DNA of 64,000 bases from Clostridium mobile (GCF_018918285.1 NZ_JAHLQF010000002.1:558001-622000); one strand, 5' to 3'; shown: positions 1 through 9,181, counted from the stretch's first letter. Notes: generated by a model not told the origin, from the letters alone. Translations and numbers: made by a program.

Positions 1-1
1 A

Positions 2-601
2 ACAGGTAGGACTATAATGGAGGATGGTAACGCAGAGTCATTGGTCGGGGGATTGGATAGTGAGACTTATATGTCCAATAAAGATAATGGAGAAATAAAG
101 TACACACTTACCCTATATTCACCAGAAGGAAAGATGATAGATATTAATTCCTTAAAGTTAAATGTAAAATCCATAAATTTATATAATCAATTAATAGATA
201 GATATTATAAAAAGATTAATGGTAATTGGAGTTATTCAATTAAACTAGATAGTAAATTTAAAAACACAGAAACTATAAAGTATATTGCTGAAAGTAAAAA
301 CGAAACCATTGACATAGTTTCTGCTGAGATGCTTCCTACTGGATTGTTTGTAAAGTTTATTGTAAATACACCTGTGGATGAAAGTATAATCAATAAGGTA
401 ACTATTGTGGATGAAAAAGGCAATACATTCCAATCTTCGAGCATAGCTAATATGTCTTATACATCTGATAGAAAAGACCTGATTTCCATGACCTTCAGTA
501 TAACTTCATTTGACAATGCAGATAGACTTCAAATGGTTGTTAAAGATATTAATGGAGAGGATATAAAGTTAAACTTAGTTAAAGTAGCAGAAAATAAATA
601 A
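2..601 (+). CDS. C-terminal part of a DUF5643-like, probably membrane-anchored surface/anti-sigma-type protein (5' end outside window)
   Basis: The reading frame is open from the first bases of the window, so the Met at 17 is probably internal and the true start lies to the left. What is visible is about 200 residues of beta-rich sequence without membrane segments, rich in Asn, Lys and Asp. The alternating strands (around IKYTLTLYSPEG and GLFVKFIVNTPVDE) resemble the C-terminal DUF5643 region of clostridial DUF4179/DUF5643 proteins, which are often encoded beside ECF sigma factors. That assignment is from memory of the family and is tentative. A strong hairpin follows the stop, so this is the last gene of its unit. 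Confidence 0.5.
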   Translation, partial: TGRTIMEDGNAESLVGGLDSETYMSNKDNGEIKYTLTLYSPEGKMIDINSLKLNVKSINLYNQLIDRYYKKINGNWSYSIKLDSKFKNTETIKYIAESKNETIDIVSAEMLPTGLFVKFIVNTPVDESIINKVTIVDEKGNTFQSSSIANMSYTSDRKDLISMTFSITSFDNADRLQMVVKDINGEDIKLNLVKVAENK

Positions 602-616
602 ATATAAAAGCATTTT

Positions 617-651
617 AAGAGACTGTCTAAAATTATTGTAGACAGTCTCTT
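617..651 (+). terminator. Intrinsic terminator-like hairpin after the first gene
   Basis: A perfect 13-bp stem (617-629 with 639-651, arm AAGAGACTGTCTA) with a 9-nt loop lies 16 bases after the stop codon. The T-run after it is weak. Confidence 0.7.
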
Positions 652-936
652 ATGTTAAGTTATAAAAACTTATACAGAGATATACGTCTATAATTAAATG
701 GAATTTATTGAAGATAATAGCTATAATATAACTATCATGGGCAAAGTGTGCCTTCATTTTTATAAACTAAAATGTAATGCAAAAGGATTAAGGTGAAACA
801 TTATGGATAAAAAATAGGCACTTATCCTGCGTTGCTAGAAACTTTATTAAAACTTTTAGTGAAGGTACAAAAATGTAGTATTCGAAGGAAAATACGAAAT
901 AAGAATAAATTATAAATATTGTGAAAGGAGACTATA
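652..936. other. Gene-free stretch
   Basis: Together with the hairpin, 602-936 holds no convincing gene on either strand. I see AT-rich DNA and a ribosome site (GAAAGGAGAC) just before the gene at 937. No clear promoter or riboswitch was recognised. Confidence 0.6.
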
Positions 937-1446
937 ATGAAACTTGATATAATTAGGTCTAGCGTTTCTACCAACTTAAATCATACTCAAGATGTTATAA
1001 GAAAAGATATAGAATGTTTGATTAAAAACTATAAAATTGAACTGAAATCTTTGAGTAAAATGATAGGAGTAGATTATGTTTGGTTGAAAGATTATATGGA
1101 TGGAAAAAACAATTTATATGACTATGATACAAATATTTCAAAATCTAAGGAGAATAATGGAAAGGTTTTGGACAACCTCAATATTCCAAACTCTGTCCGT
1201 TTAATCAATATGATTTCTATGTTATCTCAAGGAGTTTTGATGGTAAATGAAGATGATCGAGTTAAGGGAGCAATAGATGTGCTAATAGGTGAGTTTGAAA
1301 TTAGTTATGAAACTTTAGCTATATATGCAGGACTTGAGTTAGGAGATTTGCAAAGTTTTATGAATGATACTAATTCCCTTTCTTGTGAGAAAAAATATAA
1401 GTTAGCAGTGGCAAGTTTATTTTTACACTATTTATTTAAAAGGTAG
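937..1446 (+). CDS. Small protein with two HTH-like repeats, function unknown
   Basis: This 169-residue soluble protein has no signal peptide or membrane segment and is preceded by AAAGGAGAC. It contains two similar blocks, about residues 28-55 (LIKNYKIELKSLSKMIGVDY...) and 115-143 (LIGEFEISYETLAIYAGLEL...). Both have the pattern [LI]I-x-x-[YF]-x-I-x-x-x-[ST]-L-[AS]. Each looks like a degenerate XRE/Cro-type helix-turn-helix followed by a short extra helix, which suggests an internally duplicated DNA-binding fold. The basic C-terminal tail ends in LFKR. I do not recognise a named family. Its neighbours are not obviously co-functional and it is probably monocistronic. Confidence 0.75.
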   Translation: MKLDIIRSSVSTNLNHTQDVIRKDIECLIKNYKIELKSLSKMIGVDYVWLKDYMDGKNNLYDYDTNISKSKENNGKVLDNLNIPNSVRLINMISMLSQGVLMVNEDDRVKGAIDVLIGEFEISYETLAIYAGLELGDLQSFMNDTNSLSCEKKYKLAVASLFLHYLFKR

Positions 1447-1569
1447 CCCAATTGATTTACAATCTTCTTATAGTACGCAGGTCCATGTAGTTTAGGGATA
1501 TAGACGGAAATATTGTTAACTTTGTAAGTATCTTAAGAAATTAATTCATATTTATGGGGGTGTTAAAAG

Positions 1570-2499
1570 GTGAAGCCTTCAGATAAAAAAATGCTTATTA
1601 TCGGTGCGGGTGTTATTGGAAGCATATATGCCGTAAACCTATCAAATGCTGGATATTCTGTCACTATGCTTGCTCGTTCCCGTAGATTAACTGAACTAGA
1701 AGAAAAGGGACTTACTTTTTATAATAATAAGACTGGTAGCATAGATAGGGCGCATGTGAAAATTATTAATAAGCTTCATGATGATGACATCTATGACTAT
1801 GTTTTTGTTACTGTTAGATATGAACAAATTGAGGATGCACTTTTGGGAATAAAGAATAATTGCAGTCGTAATATAGTTACTATGGTCAATAACCCTTTTG
1901 GATACGATAGGTGGGAAGAAATAGTAGGAAAAGAAAAAATCGTACCTGCTTTTCCGGGAGCTGGAGGGAAAATTGAAAACGGCGTTTTGTATTATAAGTT
2001 AACATCAAGGGCAATTCAACCTACCACATTTGGAGAACTTTCAGGTGAAAAAAGTACAAGGATAACAGAACTTTATAAGATTTTAAAATCAGCTAGATTT
2101 CCTGTAAGCATTTGCAATAATATGGACTCGTGGCAGAAATCTCATCTTGCTATGGTGATACCCATGGCTAATGCAATATACTTTGATGGAGGGGACAACT
2201 ACTCAACGGCTAAAAATGGACAGGCAATGCACAATATGAGTCTGTCTCTAAAAGAAAATTTTAATTTCCTAAAATCTATTGGAATCACTATTACTCCTAT
2301 AAAGTTGAATATATTTAGAATATGTCCTGCATGGCTTTTAAGTTTTATACTTAAATCTGTATACAAAACTAAATTCGCTGAAACACTTATTAGCAATCAT
2401 GCTAATAACGCTAAACGTGAGATGGACTTGCTGAGTAATGATTTCGATGAGTTAGCTAAAAGGAACGGTGTTTCTTTAAAGTATTTATACTCAATGTAG
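1570..2499 (+). CDS. Ketopantoate reductase (ApbA/PanE) family oxidoreductase
   Basis: This 309-residue protein has the family's usual length. An N-terminal Rossmann fold carries the dinucleotide motif GAGVIGSIYA at about residues 12-21. The all-helical ApbA_C-like C-terminal half includes a conserved-looking Lys in DSWQKSHLA near residue 180. The family reduces 2-ketopantoate to pantoate with NADPH, but clostridia carry several paralogues of unknown substrate and no other pantothenate gene is nearby, so I do not assign panE. The start is GTG at 1570 with GGGGGTG about 8 bases upstream. It is probably transcribed alone. Confidence 0.8.
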   Translation: MKPSDKKMLIIGAGVIGSIYAVNLSNAGYSVTMLARSRRLTELEEKGLTFYNNKTGSIDRAHVKIINKLHDDDIYDYVFVTVRYEQIEDALLGIKNNCSRNIVTMVNNPFGYDRWEEIVGKEKIVPAFPGAGGKIENGVLYYKLTSRAIQPTTFGELSGEKSTRITELYKILKSARFPVSICNNMDSWQKSHLAMVIPMANAIYFDGGDNYSTAKNGQAMHNMSLSLKENFNFLKSIGITITPIKLNIFRICPAWLLSFILKSVYKTKFAETLISNHANNAKREMDLLSNDFDELAKRNGVSLKYLYSM

Positions 2500-2585
2500 T
2501 GTTATTTGCAGCTTATCATTTTTGGCCACCTTGGCTTATTATATCAAGAATTCCAGCATTTAAAAAATATCCTGCCTTAAATACT

Positions 2586-3137
2586 CTAGGCAGGATAAAA
2601 ATTTGTTATCGTAGCTTTTAAAGTTCCTTTTCCACTGTTAATATATACATGTTGGTCAGATGCAAGGAAGCTTATTGAATCATTAGGATTTAGTTTATAA
2701 GTTTCATTGTTTACTTCTAATGTTAATTTCCCTTCCAATACCATGATATATTCCTGGCACTTTTTAGAATGACCTACGGATTTATATGAGTGACCTTCAT
2801 CAAGTTCAATTTGGAAAAGTTCAAAATTACGATAGGGTGTACTAGTGTAGTAACAATATACTCGATAGTGGCCTTCTTCGGTAAGCTGGACTTCAATATC
2901 AGATTTCTTTATAATGTGAGTATCATGTTCCTTTTGCTCAAGTAATGAAGTATAAGAAACTTTTAACCCTTTAGCTATCTTCCATAAAGTGTTTACAGTT
3001 GGATTAGTGTCGCCTTTTTCAATTTGAGATAGCATGACTTTACTCACATCAGATAATTCAGCAAGCTGACCTAAACTTAAATTTCGTTCAGTGCGAAGTG
3101 TCTTTAAGTTTTCTGCAATAATAAAATTTATATTCAT
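2586..3137 (-). CDS. XRE-family regulator with C-terminal cupin domain
   Basis: The start at 3137 (MNINFIIAENLKTLR) is chosen because AGGAGGT lies 8 bases upstream. A longer frame reaching 3239 has no ribosome site and would add a spurious hydrophobic stretch. Residues about 5-62 form a classic HTH_3 domain (LGQLAELSDVSKVMLSQIEKG). Residues about 110-180 form a cupin_2 barrel (GHSKKCQEYIMVLEGKLTLEV and the following SISFLASDQHVYIN). This architecture (PuuR/SutR-like) normally represses a metabolic or transport gene in response to a small ligand. A perfect palindrome lies just upstream (3201-3216), and an HD-domain gene is transcribed divergently, making it a plausible target. Confidence 0.88.
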   Translation of the reverse strand: MNINFIIAENLKTLRTERNLSLGQLAELSDVSKVMLSQIEKGDTNPTVNTLWKIAKGLKVSYTSLLEQKEHDTHIIKKSDIEVQLTEEGHYRVYCYYTSTPYRNFELFQIELDEGHSYKSVGHSKKCQEYIMVLEGKLTLEVNNETYKLNPNDSISFLASDQHVYINSGKGTLKATITNFYPA

Positions 3138-3200
3138 TAAGGTATAACCTCCTATAATTCTATTGACAATTATAATTAACAAAAGTAAAATATATCTAAT

Positions 3201-3216
3201 GTTAAATATATTTAAC
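3201..3216. promoter_or_regulatory. Perfect 16-bp palindrome, candidate operator of the XRE-cupin regulator
   Basis: GTTAAATATATTTAAC is a perfect inverted repeat. It is centred about 70 bp upstream of the regulator start and about 105 bp upstream of the divergent HD-domain gene. The position and symmetry fit an autoregulatory or shared operator; binding is inferred. Confidence 0.45.
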
Positions 3217-3313
3217 GTTCGTAAATTATTATAACGCAATCAATTGAATGAAACAAGAAAAATAAAAAATATTTTTATATTATATTTTATAATTTTTAAA
3301 GGAGGATATTACT

Positions 3314-3901
3314 ATGATAACAAGAGAAGAGGCATGGAATTTGCTTAATGAATACAACAAGGAGGAATTTCATATTCAACACGCACTAACAGTGGAAGGT
3401 ACCATGAATTATTTTGCAAAAAAATTAGGATATGGAGATGAAGCAGAATTTTGGTCTTTAGTTGGACTACTTCATGATTTAGATTTTGGAATGTATCCAG
3501 AAGAACATTGCGTCAAAACTCAAGAAATTATGAGAGAACGCGGTATTGATGAAAGATTAATAAGGGCAGTGGCTAGCCACGGATATGGACTTTGTTCAGG
3601 AGAAATTCCTAAACCAGAACATGAGATGGAAAAAGTATTATTTGCAGTGGATGAACTTACAGGATTGATTGGTGCAGCTGCAAGAATGCGTCCATCTAAG
3701 AGTGTTATGGATATGGAAGTTTCAAGTCTTAAGAAAAAGTTCAAGGATAAGAAATTCGCCGCTGGATGTTCCCGTGATGTAATTAAGCAAGGCGCAGAGA
3801 TGCTTGGCTTGGAGCTAGATAAATTATTTGAAGAAACAATTTTGGCTATGCGTTCTTGTGAAGAAGATGTTAATAAGCAAATGGAAGCCTATAATAATTA
3901 G
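3314..3901 (+). CDS. HD/HDIG-domain phosphohydrolase-like protein
   Basis: This 195-residue soluble protein starts at ATG 3314 behind AAAGGAGGAT. The HD-superfamily metal ligands are visible in order: H in the N-terminal segment FHIQHALTVEG (about residue 22), the HD pair in GLLHDLDFG (about 54-55), a further H in VASHGYG (about 89), and D in FAVDELTGL (about 112). These are the features of small HDIG hydrolases acting on nucleotides or phosphate esters, but the substrate cannot be read. The protein is divergent from the XRE-cupin regulator and a hairpin terminator follows at 4002. Confidence 0.8.
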   Translation: MITREEAWNLLNEYNKEEFHIQHALTVEGTMNYFAKKLGYGDEAEFWSLVGLLHDLDFGMYPEEHCVKTQEIMRERGIDERLIRAVASHGYGLCSGEIPKPEHEMEKVLFAVDELTGLIGAAARMRPSKSVMDMEVSSLKKKFKDKKFAAGCSRDVIKQGAEMLGLELDKLFEETILAMRSCEEDVNKQMEAYNN

Positions 3902-4001
3902 CAAATACATTTATGTTAAAGAAAATTAAATAGAAAAGAATAATACAGTATTTATGTTGCAATTAGTTGGAAAAAATTATAATATTAAATTAAGAGATAA
4001 G

Positions 4002-4036
4002 CCTCTCATATCTGTGCAGGAAATGAGAGGTTTTTA
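4002..4036 (+). terminator. Intrinsic terminator after the HD-domain gene
   Basis: An 8-bp perfect stem (CCTCTCAT, 4002-4009, with 4023-4030) is followed directly by TTTTT. Confidence 0.8.
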
Positions 4037-4080
4037 TAATAATTATCTACTATACTATTATTTATAAGGGAGATGGCTTA

Positions 4081-4932
4081 ATGGAATGGTTAGAAATACT
4101 AAACGAATCGCTTAAATATATTGAAGCAAATCTAGATGGAGAAATTGAATATGAAAAGGCAGCAAAAATTGCCTGCTGTACTGTATATCACTATCAAAGG
4201 ATGTTTTCATATATAGCAGGAATACCGCTATCAGAATACATAAGAAATAGAAGATTAACAAGAGCTGCCCTTGATTTGCAAAATGGAGATAAGGTAATTG
4301 ATGTAGCATTGCGCTATGGCTATGATTCTCCAACTGCTTTCAATAGAGCTTTTCAAAAGATACATAATGTATCACCTTCAGTAGCACAAAAAGAAGGGAC
4401 AATCCTAAAAGCATATCCTCCTATTAGTTTTAAAATAACAATAAAAGGAGTAGGGGAAATGGAATATAGTATAGTTAATAAGGAAGAAATTAGAATAGTG
4501 GGAGTAAAAGCACTATTAGAAAAGAATATTGACAAAAATTTTGAAGCTGTACCTAAGCTATGGCAAGAATCATCACAAAATGGAGTGATTAATGACATAG
4601 TGTCTCTTATGGATGAAAATTCTAAGGGCATATTAGGGGTTAGCGCTTGTATGGATGCTTTAGATAATTGGGAATATTATATAGCCACAGAAACAAATAA
4701 AGAAGTGCCAAAAGGTATGTACGAGTATATAATACCAGCAGGAACTTGGGCAGTTTTCCCTGGAGAGGGAGCTATGCCAACAGCAATTCAAGAAATTGAA
4801 AGAAGAATAATTACAGAATGGTTGCCAACCTCAGGGTATGAATATGCAGATGCACCAGATATTGAATTATATTTAAATCCAGACCCAACTAATGCAAAAT
4901 TTGAAGTTTGGATACCCGTTAGAAAAAAATAA
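4081..4932 (+). CDS. AraC-family regulator with GyrI-like effector domain
   Basis: This is 283 residues long. Residues about 1-105 hold the two HTH motifs of an AraC/XylS DNA-binding domain (AAKIACCTVYHYQRMFSYIAG and DVALRYGYDSPTAFNRAFQK). Residues about 120-283 form an AraC_E_bind/GyrI-like small-molecule-binding domain (MEYSIVNKEEIRIVGVKALL ... FEVWIPVRKK). This order (HTH first) is that of Rob/YdeE-type regulators, which commonly sense amphipathic drugs. The start ATG 4081 has AAGGGAGATGG upstream. The gene stands alone between two terminators, and its targets are not evident locally, although drug exporters follow. Confidence 0.88.
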   Translation: MEWLEILNESLKYIEANLDGEIEYEKAAKIACCTVYHYQRMFSYIAGIPLSEYIRNRRLTRAALDLQNGDKVIDVALRYGYDSPTAFNRAFQKIHNVSPSVAQKEGTILKAYPPISFKITIKGVGEMEYSIVNKEEIRIVGVKALLEKNIDKNFEAVPKLWQESSQNGVINDIVSLMDENSKGILGVSACMDALDNWEYYIATETNKEVPKGMYEYIIPAGTWAVFPGEGAMPTAIQEIERRIITEWLPTSGYEYADAPDIELYLNPDPTNAKFEVWIPVRKK

Positions 4933-5024
4933 TATAAAAAGTAATATAATATGAAAATTTATAGCCTTGTGTAAAGAGCAGAAAAAAGTTTTAATTAAAT
5001 AAAATATTATTAAATAGTAAGAAA

Positions 5025-5062
5025 TAAGCCGATGATGTTAAAATGTCATTGGCTTATGTTAG
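5025..5062 (+). terminator. Intrinsic terminator after the AraC-family gene
   Basis: An 11-bp stem (TAAGCCGATGA, 5025-5035, with 5046-5056, one G-T pair) is followed by a T-rich stretch. Confidence 0.6.
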
Positions 5063-5087
5063 TTTAATTATTGTTTTAAAAGTAGTA

Positions 5088-5118
5088 TTGACTCTCACCT
5101 TACAGGAGGAAGTATTGT
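5088..5118 (+). promoter_or_regulatory. MerR-type promoter (19-bp spacer) of the ABC exporter operon
   Basis: TTGACT (5088-5093) and TATTGT (5113-5118) are separated by exactly 19 bp. The spacer, CTCACCTTACAGGAGGAAG, has the imperfect dyad typical of BmrR/TipA-class promoters. The long spacer is the hallmark of MerR activation by DNA distortion. The operon's last gene is a MerR regulator, so autoregulation is the natural inference. Confidence 0.75.
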
Positions 5119-5159
5119 TTAAATGTAATCAATATCTTATGTAAGAAGGGAGTAAAGTA

Positions 5160-5882
5160 ATGAAAAATGTTATTGAAGTAGAACACTTAAAAAAGAGCTA
5201 TAATAATAAGCTGGCAGTAGACAATCTTTCTTTTAGTGTAAAAGAAGGAGAATTTTTTGGGCTACTTGGTCACAATGGAGCAGGAAAATCAACAACCATT
5301 GATTGTATTTTAGGCTTAAAATCCTTTGAGAATGGAAAGGTAAGAATATTAGACATGGATCCAATAAAAAATAGAAAAAAACTATTTGAAAGGGTTGGAG
5401 TACAATTACAACAATCTTCCTACCAAGACAGAATAAAAGTATTGGAATTGTGTGAAGAAACTTCGGTGCTTTACAAAGAGGTAGAGGATTACCAAAAGCT
5501 ATTAAAGGAATTCTCATTAGATAAGGTTAAGAATCAATATGTATCCACTTTATCGGGAGGAGAAAAGCAAAAGCTAGCCATATTATTAGCATTATTGCCA
5601 AGACCAGAGGTTATTTTTCTAGATGAATTGACCACAGGGCTAGATACAGCAGCTAGAAGAGGGGTATGGAAACAACTAAGTGAGTTAAAGGAAAAGAGAG
5701 TAACCTTACTATTAACTTCACACTATATGGATGAAGTTGAAGTCTTATGTGATAAAATATGTATTATAAAGAATGGAAAAGAAGTTGTTAGCGGAACTGT
5801 GCAAGAAGTTATCTCTACTACTCCCTATAGCAGATTAGAAGAAGCTTATTTATGGTATATGGGAGAGGAGGAGATAGTATGA
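5160..5882 (+). CDS. ABC-2 type exporter, ATP-binding subunit
   Basis: This is 240 residues. Walker A is GHNGAGKST (37-45), the signature is LSGGEKQK (about 138), Walker B is VIFLDELTTGLD (about 155), and the switch His is in LLTSHYMDE (about 190). The ATPase pairs with the permease encoded immediately downstream (ATGA overlap at 5879-5882). Such two-gene exporters controlled by MerR regulators usually expel drugs or amphiphiles; the substrate here is unknown. The start ATG has a strong AGAAGGGAG site. The transcript likely begins at the MerR-type promoter at 5088. Confidence 0.9.
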   Translation: MKNVIEVEHLKKSYNNKLAVDNLSFSVKEGEFFGLLGHNGAGKSTTIDCILGLKSFENGKVRILDMDPIKNRKKLFERVGVQLQQSSYQDRIKVLELCEETSVLYKEVEDYQKLLKEFSLDKVKNQYVSTLSGGEKQKLAILLALLPRPEVIFLDELTTGLDTAARRGVWKQLSELKEKRVTLLLTSHYMDEVEVLCDKICIIKNGKEVVSGTVQEVISTTPYSRLEEAYLWYMGEEEIV

Positions 5883-6619
5883 GAAAATTTTTAACCTTAG
5901 CGAAGATAGAGGGAAAACTAGCCTTAAGAGGAATTGATGGAGTATTTTTTGGAATATTTATGCCCGTTGGAATTGCAATATTAATAGGTATGATTTCTGG
6001 AAATCAACCAGCTTATGCTGGAGCAACTCATAGTTATATTCAAGAAAATATTCCAGCTATTATTACTGTAGGAATATGCGCAACTGCATTTATGGGAATA
6101 CCACTGGGAATAGCAGATTATAGAGATAAAAAGATATTAAAACATTATTTCGTTAACCCTGTTAGTCCTGCCATAATATTACTTGTACAAGTGGTTCTTA
6201 ATATGATTACAGCAATTGTATCAAGCTTATCAGTGTTGATTGTAATGAAAATATTCTTTGCATACGAAATGGATGGCAATGTTATTGAATTTATATTTGC
6301 ATATTTTTTAGTAATGGCATCTATGTATGGCTTTGGAATGTTAATTGCAAGCTTGTGTAGAAGCATAAAACAGGCAAATTTAGTATGTACATTAGTGTAT
6401 TTTCCAATGTTATTCTTATCTGGTGCCACAATTCCTTTCTCAATACTACCTAAACCACTACAGTATTTTTCAAATATACTTCCTCTAACACAAGGGATTA
6501 AGCTATTAAAAGGATATGCCTTAGGAATAGAAATAAATTTACAAGTACCACTTTTAGTAATGATTATTTCAACAGTTATTACAGTAATACTTTCTATTAA
6601 ATTATTTAAATGGGAGTAA
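5879..6619 (+). CDS. ABC-2 type exporter, membrane permease subunit
   Basis: The start is set at 5879 (MRKFLTLAKIEGKLALRG), where ATGA overlaps the upstream stop and GGGAGAGGAGGAG precedes it. An earlier in-frame Met at 5852 lies inside the ATPase gene. The product is 246 residues with about six hydrophobic segments (near 20-40, 55-75, 100-125, 135-160, 165-185 and 220-245), the ABC2_membrane arrangement. It forms the transmembrane half of the exporter. The MerR gene follows 14 bases after the stop, so the three genes form one operon. Confidence 0.88.
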   Translation: MRKFLTLAKIEGKLALRGIDGVFFGIFMPVGIAILIGMISGNQPAYAGATHSYIQENIPAIITVGICATAFMGIPLGIADYRDKKILKHYFVNPVSPAIILLVQVVLNMITAIVSSLSVLIVMKIFFAYEMDGNVIEFIFAYFLVMASMYGFGMLIASLCRSIKQANLVCTLVYFPMLFLSGATIPFSILPKPLQYFSNILPLTQGIKLLKGYALGIEINLQVPLLVMIISTVITVILSIKLFKWE

Positions 6620-6633
6620 GGGGGACAAAGTTT

Positions 6634-7488
6634 ATGGATGACATATATAAATCTGAGTGCAAGGAAGAAAGAACCTTATATAAGATAGGACTATTTTCAC
6701 AAATGAATAGGGTAACAATTAAAACTCTCCATCATTATGATGAAATTGGACTTTTAAAGCCTGCTTATATTGATGAATTTACAGGATATAGATATTACTC
6801 TTCAGCAGAACTTCCAATACTTCATGAAATACTATCCCTTCGTCAAATGGGATTATCATTAGAAGAAATAGGAAAGGTTCAAAAGGGAGTATCTGTAGAA
6901 AACTTATTAATTAAAAAGAAAGCAGATCTTTTAAAGAAGATTGCAGAAGAAACAATGAAGCTATCTCAGGTGGAATATTATTTGCATCATAAAAATGAAG
7001 TTGGAGATTATAATGTTATCTTAAAGGAATTGCCAGAGGTTATTGTAGCATCTATGAGAACTATTATCCCTAGCTACAATAAATTACTTGAAATTATTCC
7101 TCCAATGGGAAGAGAAATGGAGAGGCTTGGCTGTGTTTGTGCAGTTCCTGAATATTGCTTTAATATTTATCATGATGGAGAGTATAAAGAAACTAATGTA
7201 GATGTAGAAATATGTGAGGCAGTTACAGAGAAGAAAGAAGATTCTCATATGATCAAATTTAAAAAGATAGATAAGGTAGAAACTGCAGCCTGCGTATTGC
7301 ATAAGGGTTCATATGAAAACTTTCCCAAGGCCTATGGAGCAGTAATGCAGTGGATGGAGGAGAACGGTTTTGAATTAATAGACTTCCCAAGAGAGTCTTA
7401 TATTGATGGAATATGGAATAAAGATTCTGTAGAGGAATGGTTAACTGAAATACAATTTCCAGTGAGAAAGAAAATATATGAAGAATAA
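6634..7488 (+). CDS. MerR-family regulator with GyrI-like effector-binding domain
   Basis: The start at 6634 (MDDIYKSECKEERTLYKIG) has AAGGGGGA 9 bases upstream; the longer frame from 6610 lies in the permease end. The product is 284 residues. The N-terminal winged HTH shows KIGLFSQMNRVTIKTLHHYD followed by TGYRYYSS, diagnostic of MerR/BmrR. A coiled-coil linker is followed by a GyrI/BmrR-type C-terminal domain (EYKETNVDVEICEAV, AACVLHKGSYENFPKAYGAV) that binds hydrophobic drugs. It is the third gene of the exporter operon and probably activates the promoter at 5088-5118 when ligand is present. Confidence 0.9.
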   Translation: MDDIYKSECKEERTLYKIGLFSQMNRVTIKTLHHYDEIGLLKPAYIDEFTGYRYYSSAELPILHEILSLRQMGLSLEEIGKVQKGVSVENLLIKKKADLLKKIAEETMKLSQVEYYLHHKNEVGDYNVILKELPEVIVASMRTIIPSYNKLLEIIPPMGREMERLGCVCAVPEYCFNIYHDGEYKETNVDVEICEAVTEKKEDSHMIKFKKIDKVETAACVLHKGSYENFPKAYGAVMQWMEENGFELIDFPRESYIDGIWNKDSVEEWLTEIQFPVRKKIYEE

Positions 7489-7618
7489 TAAATTCTTAGG
7501 AGTATAAACTAAAAAGGGTTAAGTTATTATAAAAGTTGATATCTAAAAAATTATAACTTCTATGATTTTCGTTTCATGTAAAAAGCTATGCAAAAATAAA
7601 ATAAGAAAGGGAGATACA

Positions 7619-9094
7619 ATGAAAGAAGGAAAAGTAATAACAGAAACAGAATTGAACTTGGAAAATAGTTATGCTTCCCTTCCAAAAATGTTTTTTTCTA
7701 GACAGAGCCCAAGCCATGTTCCCTCACCAAAATTGGCTGTATTGAATTATCCATTAATAGAATCCTTAGGGCTAAATGCCAAGGCACTAGAAAGTGATGA
7801 TGGAGTAGATATACTTGCAGGGAATAGGATTCCAGAAGGAGCTATTCCTCTTGCTCAGGCATATGCAGGACATCAATTCGGTCATTTCACCATGTTAGGT
7901 GATGGGAGAGCTTTGCTCATAGGAGAACACATTACTCCGATAGGTGAACGATTTGATATTCAGCTTAAGGGTTCAGGTAGAACTCCGTATTCACGAGGAG
8001 GAGATGGAAAAGCATCACTAGGGCCAATGTTAAGAGAATACATTATAAGTGAAGCAATGAATGCGCTAGATATTCCTACCACCCGTAGTTTAGCTGTGGT
8101 TACAACAGGTGAGTCAATAATAAGGGAAAGGAATCTACCTGGTGCAATATTAACTCGTATAGCTTCTAGTCATATACGTGTTGGTACATTTCAATATGTT
8201 TCCCAATGGGGCACAGTTGAAGAACTTAAAGCCTTAGCTGATTATACTTTACAAAGACATTTTAAAGAAGGGGAGGATAAAGAAAATCCCTATCTTTCCT
8301 TACTTCAAGAAGTAATCAAAAATCAGGCTGAGCTTATTGCAAAGTGGCAACTGGTTGGCTTTATTCATGGGGTAATGAACACTGATAATATGACAATTAG
8401 TGGAGAAACAATTGATTACGGTCCTTGTGCCTTCATGGATGTCTATGACCCTGGAACTGTATTTAGTTCCATTGATACTTATGGTAGATATGCTTATGGG
8501 AATCAACCTAATATTGCTGCGTGGAATCTTGCAAGATTTGCTGAAACACTGTTGCCATTGTTGCATAGTGATGAGGATGAGGCTCTCAATCTAGCACAGA
8601 ATGCCATTTCAAATTTTGCTAATTTGTATAAGAATAACTGGCTTTCTGGAATGAGGGCAAAACTTGGGATATTTAACGAAGAGCCTGAGGATGAATACCT
8701 AATTGAAGATCTTTTAAGTACGATGCAGAAACATGGTGCAGACTATACCAATACCTTCCGTGCATTAACTTCTGACAATAGGAAGGATACTGCACTGTTT
8801 GGTGCAACGGAATTTGATAAGTGGTATGAGCTATGGCAGGAGAGATTAGCAAGACAAGAGGAATCAAAAGGCGCCTCAAAGCAGCTTATGCAAAGCAGTA
8901 ATCCATCAATAATTCCACGTAACCACAGGGTAGAAGAAGCACTAGAAGCTGCGGTTACAAAAGGAGACTATAGTGTAATGGAGCGACTTGTAAATGCTCT
9001 TTCAAAACCCCATGTTTATTCTAAAGAACAGGATTATTACTCTACATTGCCTGAACCATCAACTTGTCCTTATCGAACCTATTGCGGAACTTAA
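7619..9094 (+). CDS. selO: SelO family protein adenylyltransferase (YdiU/UPF0061)
   Basis: This is 491 residues, a typical length, starting at ATG 7619 behind AAAGGGAGAT; an upstream in-frame Met at 7562 lacks a ribosome site. Family landmarks are intact: [20 protein letters not shown] (nucleotide-binding Lys and Arg), [18 protein letters not shown] (catalytic loop) and DYGPCAFMD (DFG-like metal site). The C-terminus TYCGT places a Cys where animal SelO has selenocysteine. SelO is a pseudokinase-fold enzyme that transfers AMP to protein Ser/Thr/Tyr and is linked to redox stress in other organisms. It is monocistronic, bounded by terminators. Confidence 0.93.
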   Translation: MKEGKVITETELNLENSYASLPKMFFSRQSPSHVPSPKLAVLNYPLIESLGLNAKALESDDGVDILAGNRIPEGAIPLAQAYAGHQFGHFTMLGDGRALLIGEHITPIGERFDIQLKGSGRTPYSRGGDGKASLGPMLREYIISEAMNALDIPTTRSLAVVTTGESIIRERNLPGAILTRIASSHIRVGTFQYVSQWGTVEELKALADYTLQRHFKEGEDKENPYLSLLQEVIKNQAELIAKWQLVGFIHGVMNTDNMTISGETIDYGPCAFMDVYDPGTVFSSIDTYGRYAYGNQPNIAAWNLARFAETLLPLLHSDEDEALNLAQNAISNFANLYKNNWLSGMRAKLGIFNEEPEDEYLIEDLLSTMQKHGADYTNTFRALTSDNRKDTALFGATEFDKWYELWQERLARQEESKGASKQLMQSSNPSIIPRNHRVEEALEAAVTKGDYSVMERLVNALSKPHVYSKEQDYYSTLPEPSTCPYRTYCGT

Positions 9095-9104
9095 TACAAA
9101 AGTA

Positions 9105-9141
9105 AGCTAGTAAAATATATTAAATTTTACTAGCTATTTTT
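9105..9141 (+). terminator. Intrinsic terminator of selO
   Basis: A perfect 12-bp stem (AGCTAGTAAAAT, 9105-9116, with 9124-9135) is followed by ATTTTTA-type T-run. Confidence 0.8.
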
Positions 9142-9181
9142 ATGCAAAGGCATAAATAACACCTAAGTATGTTAAAAAAAT

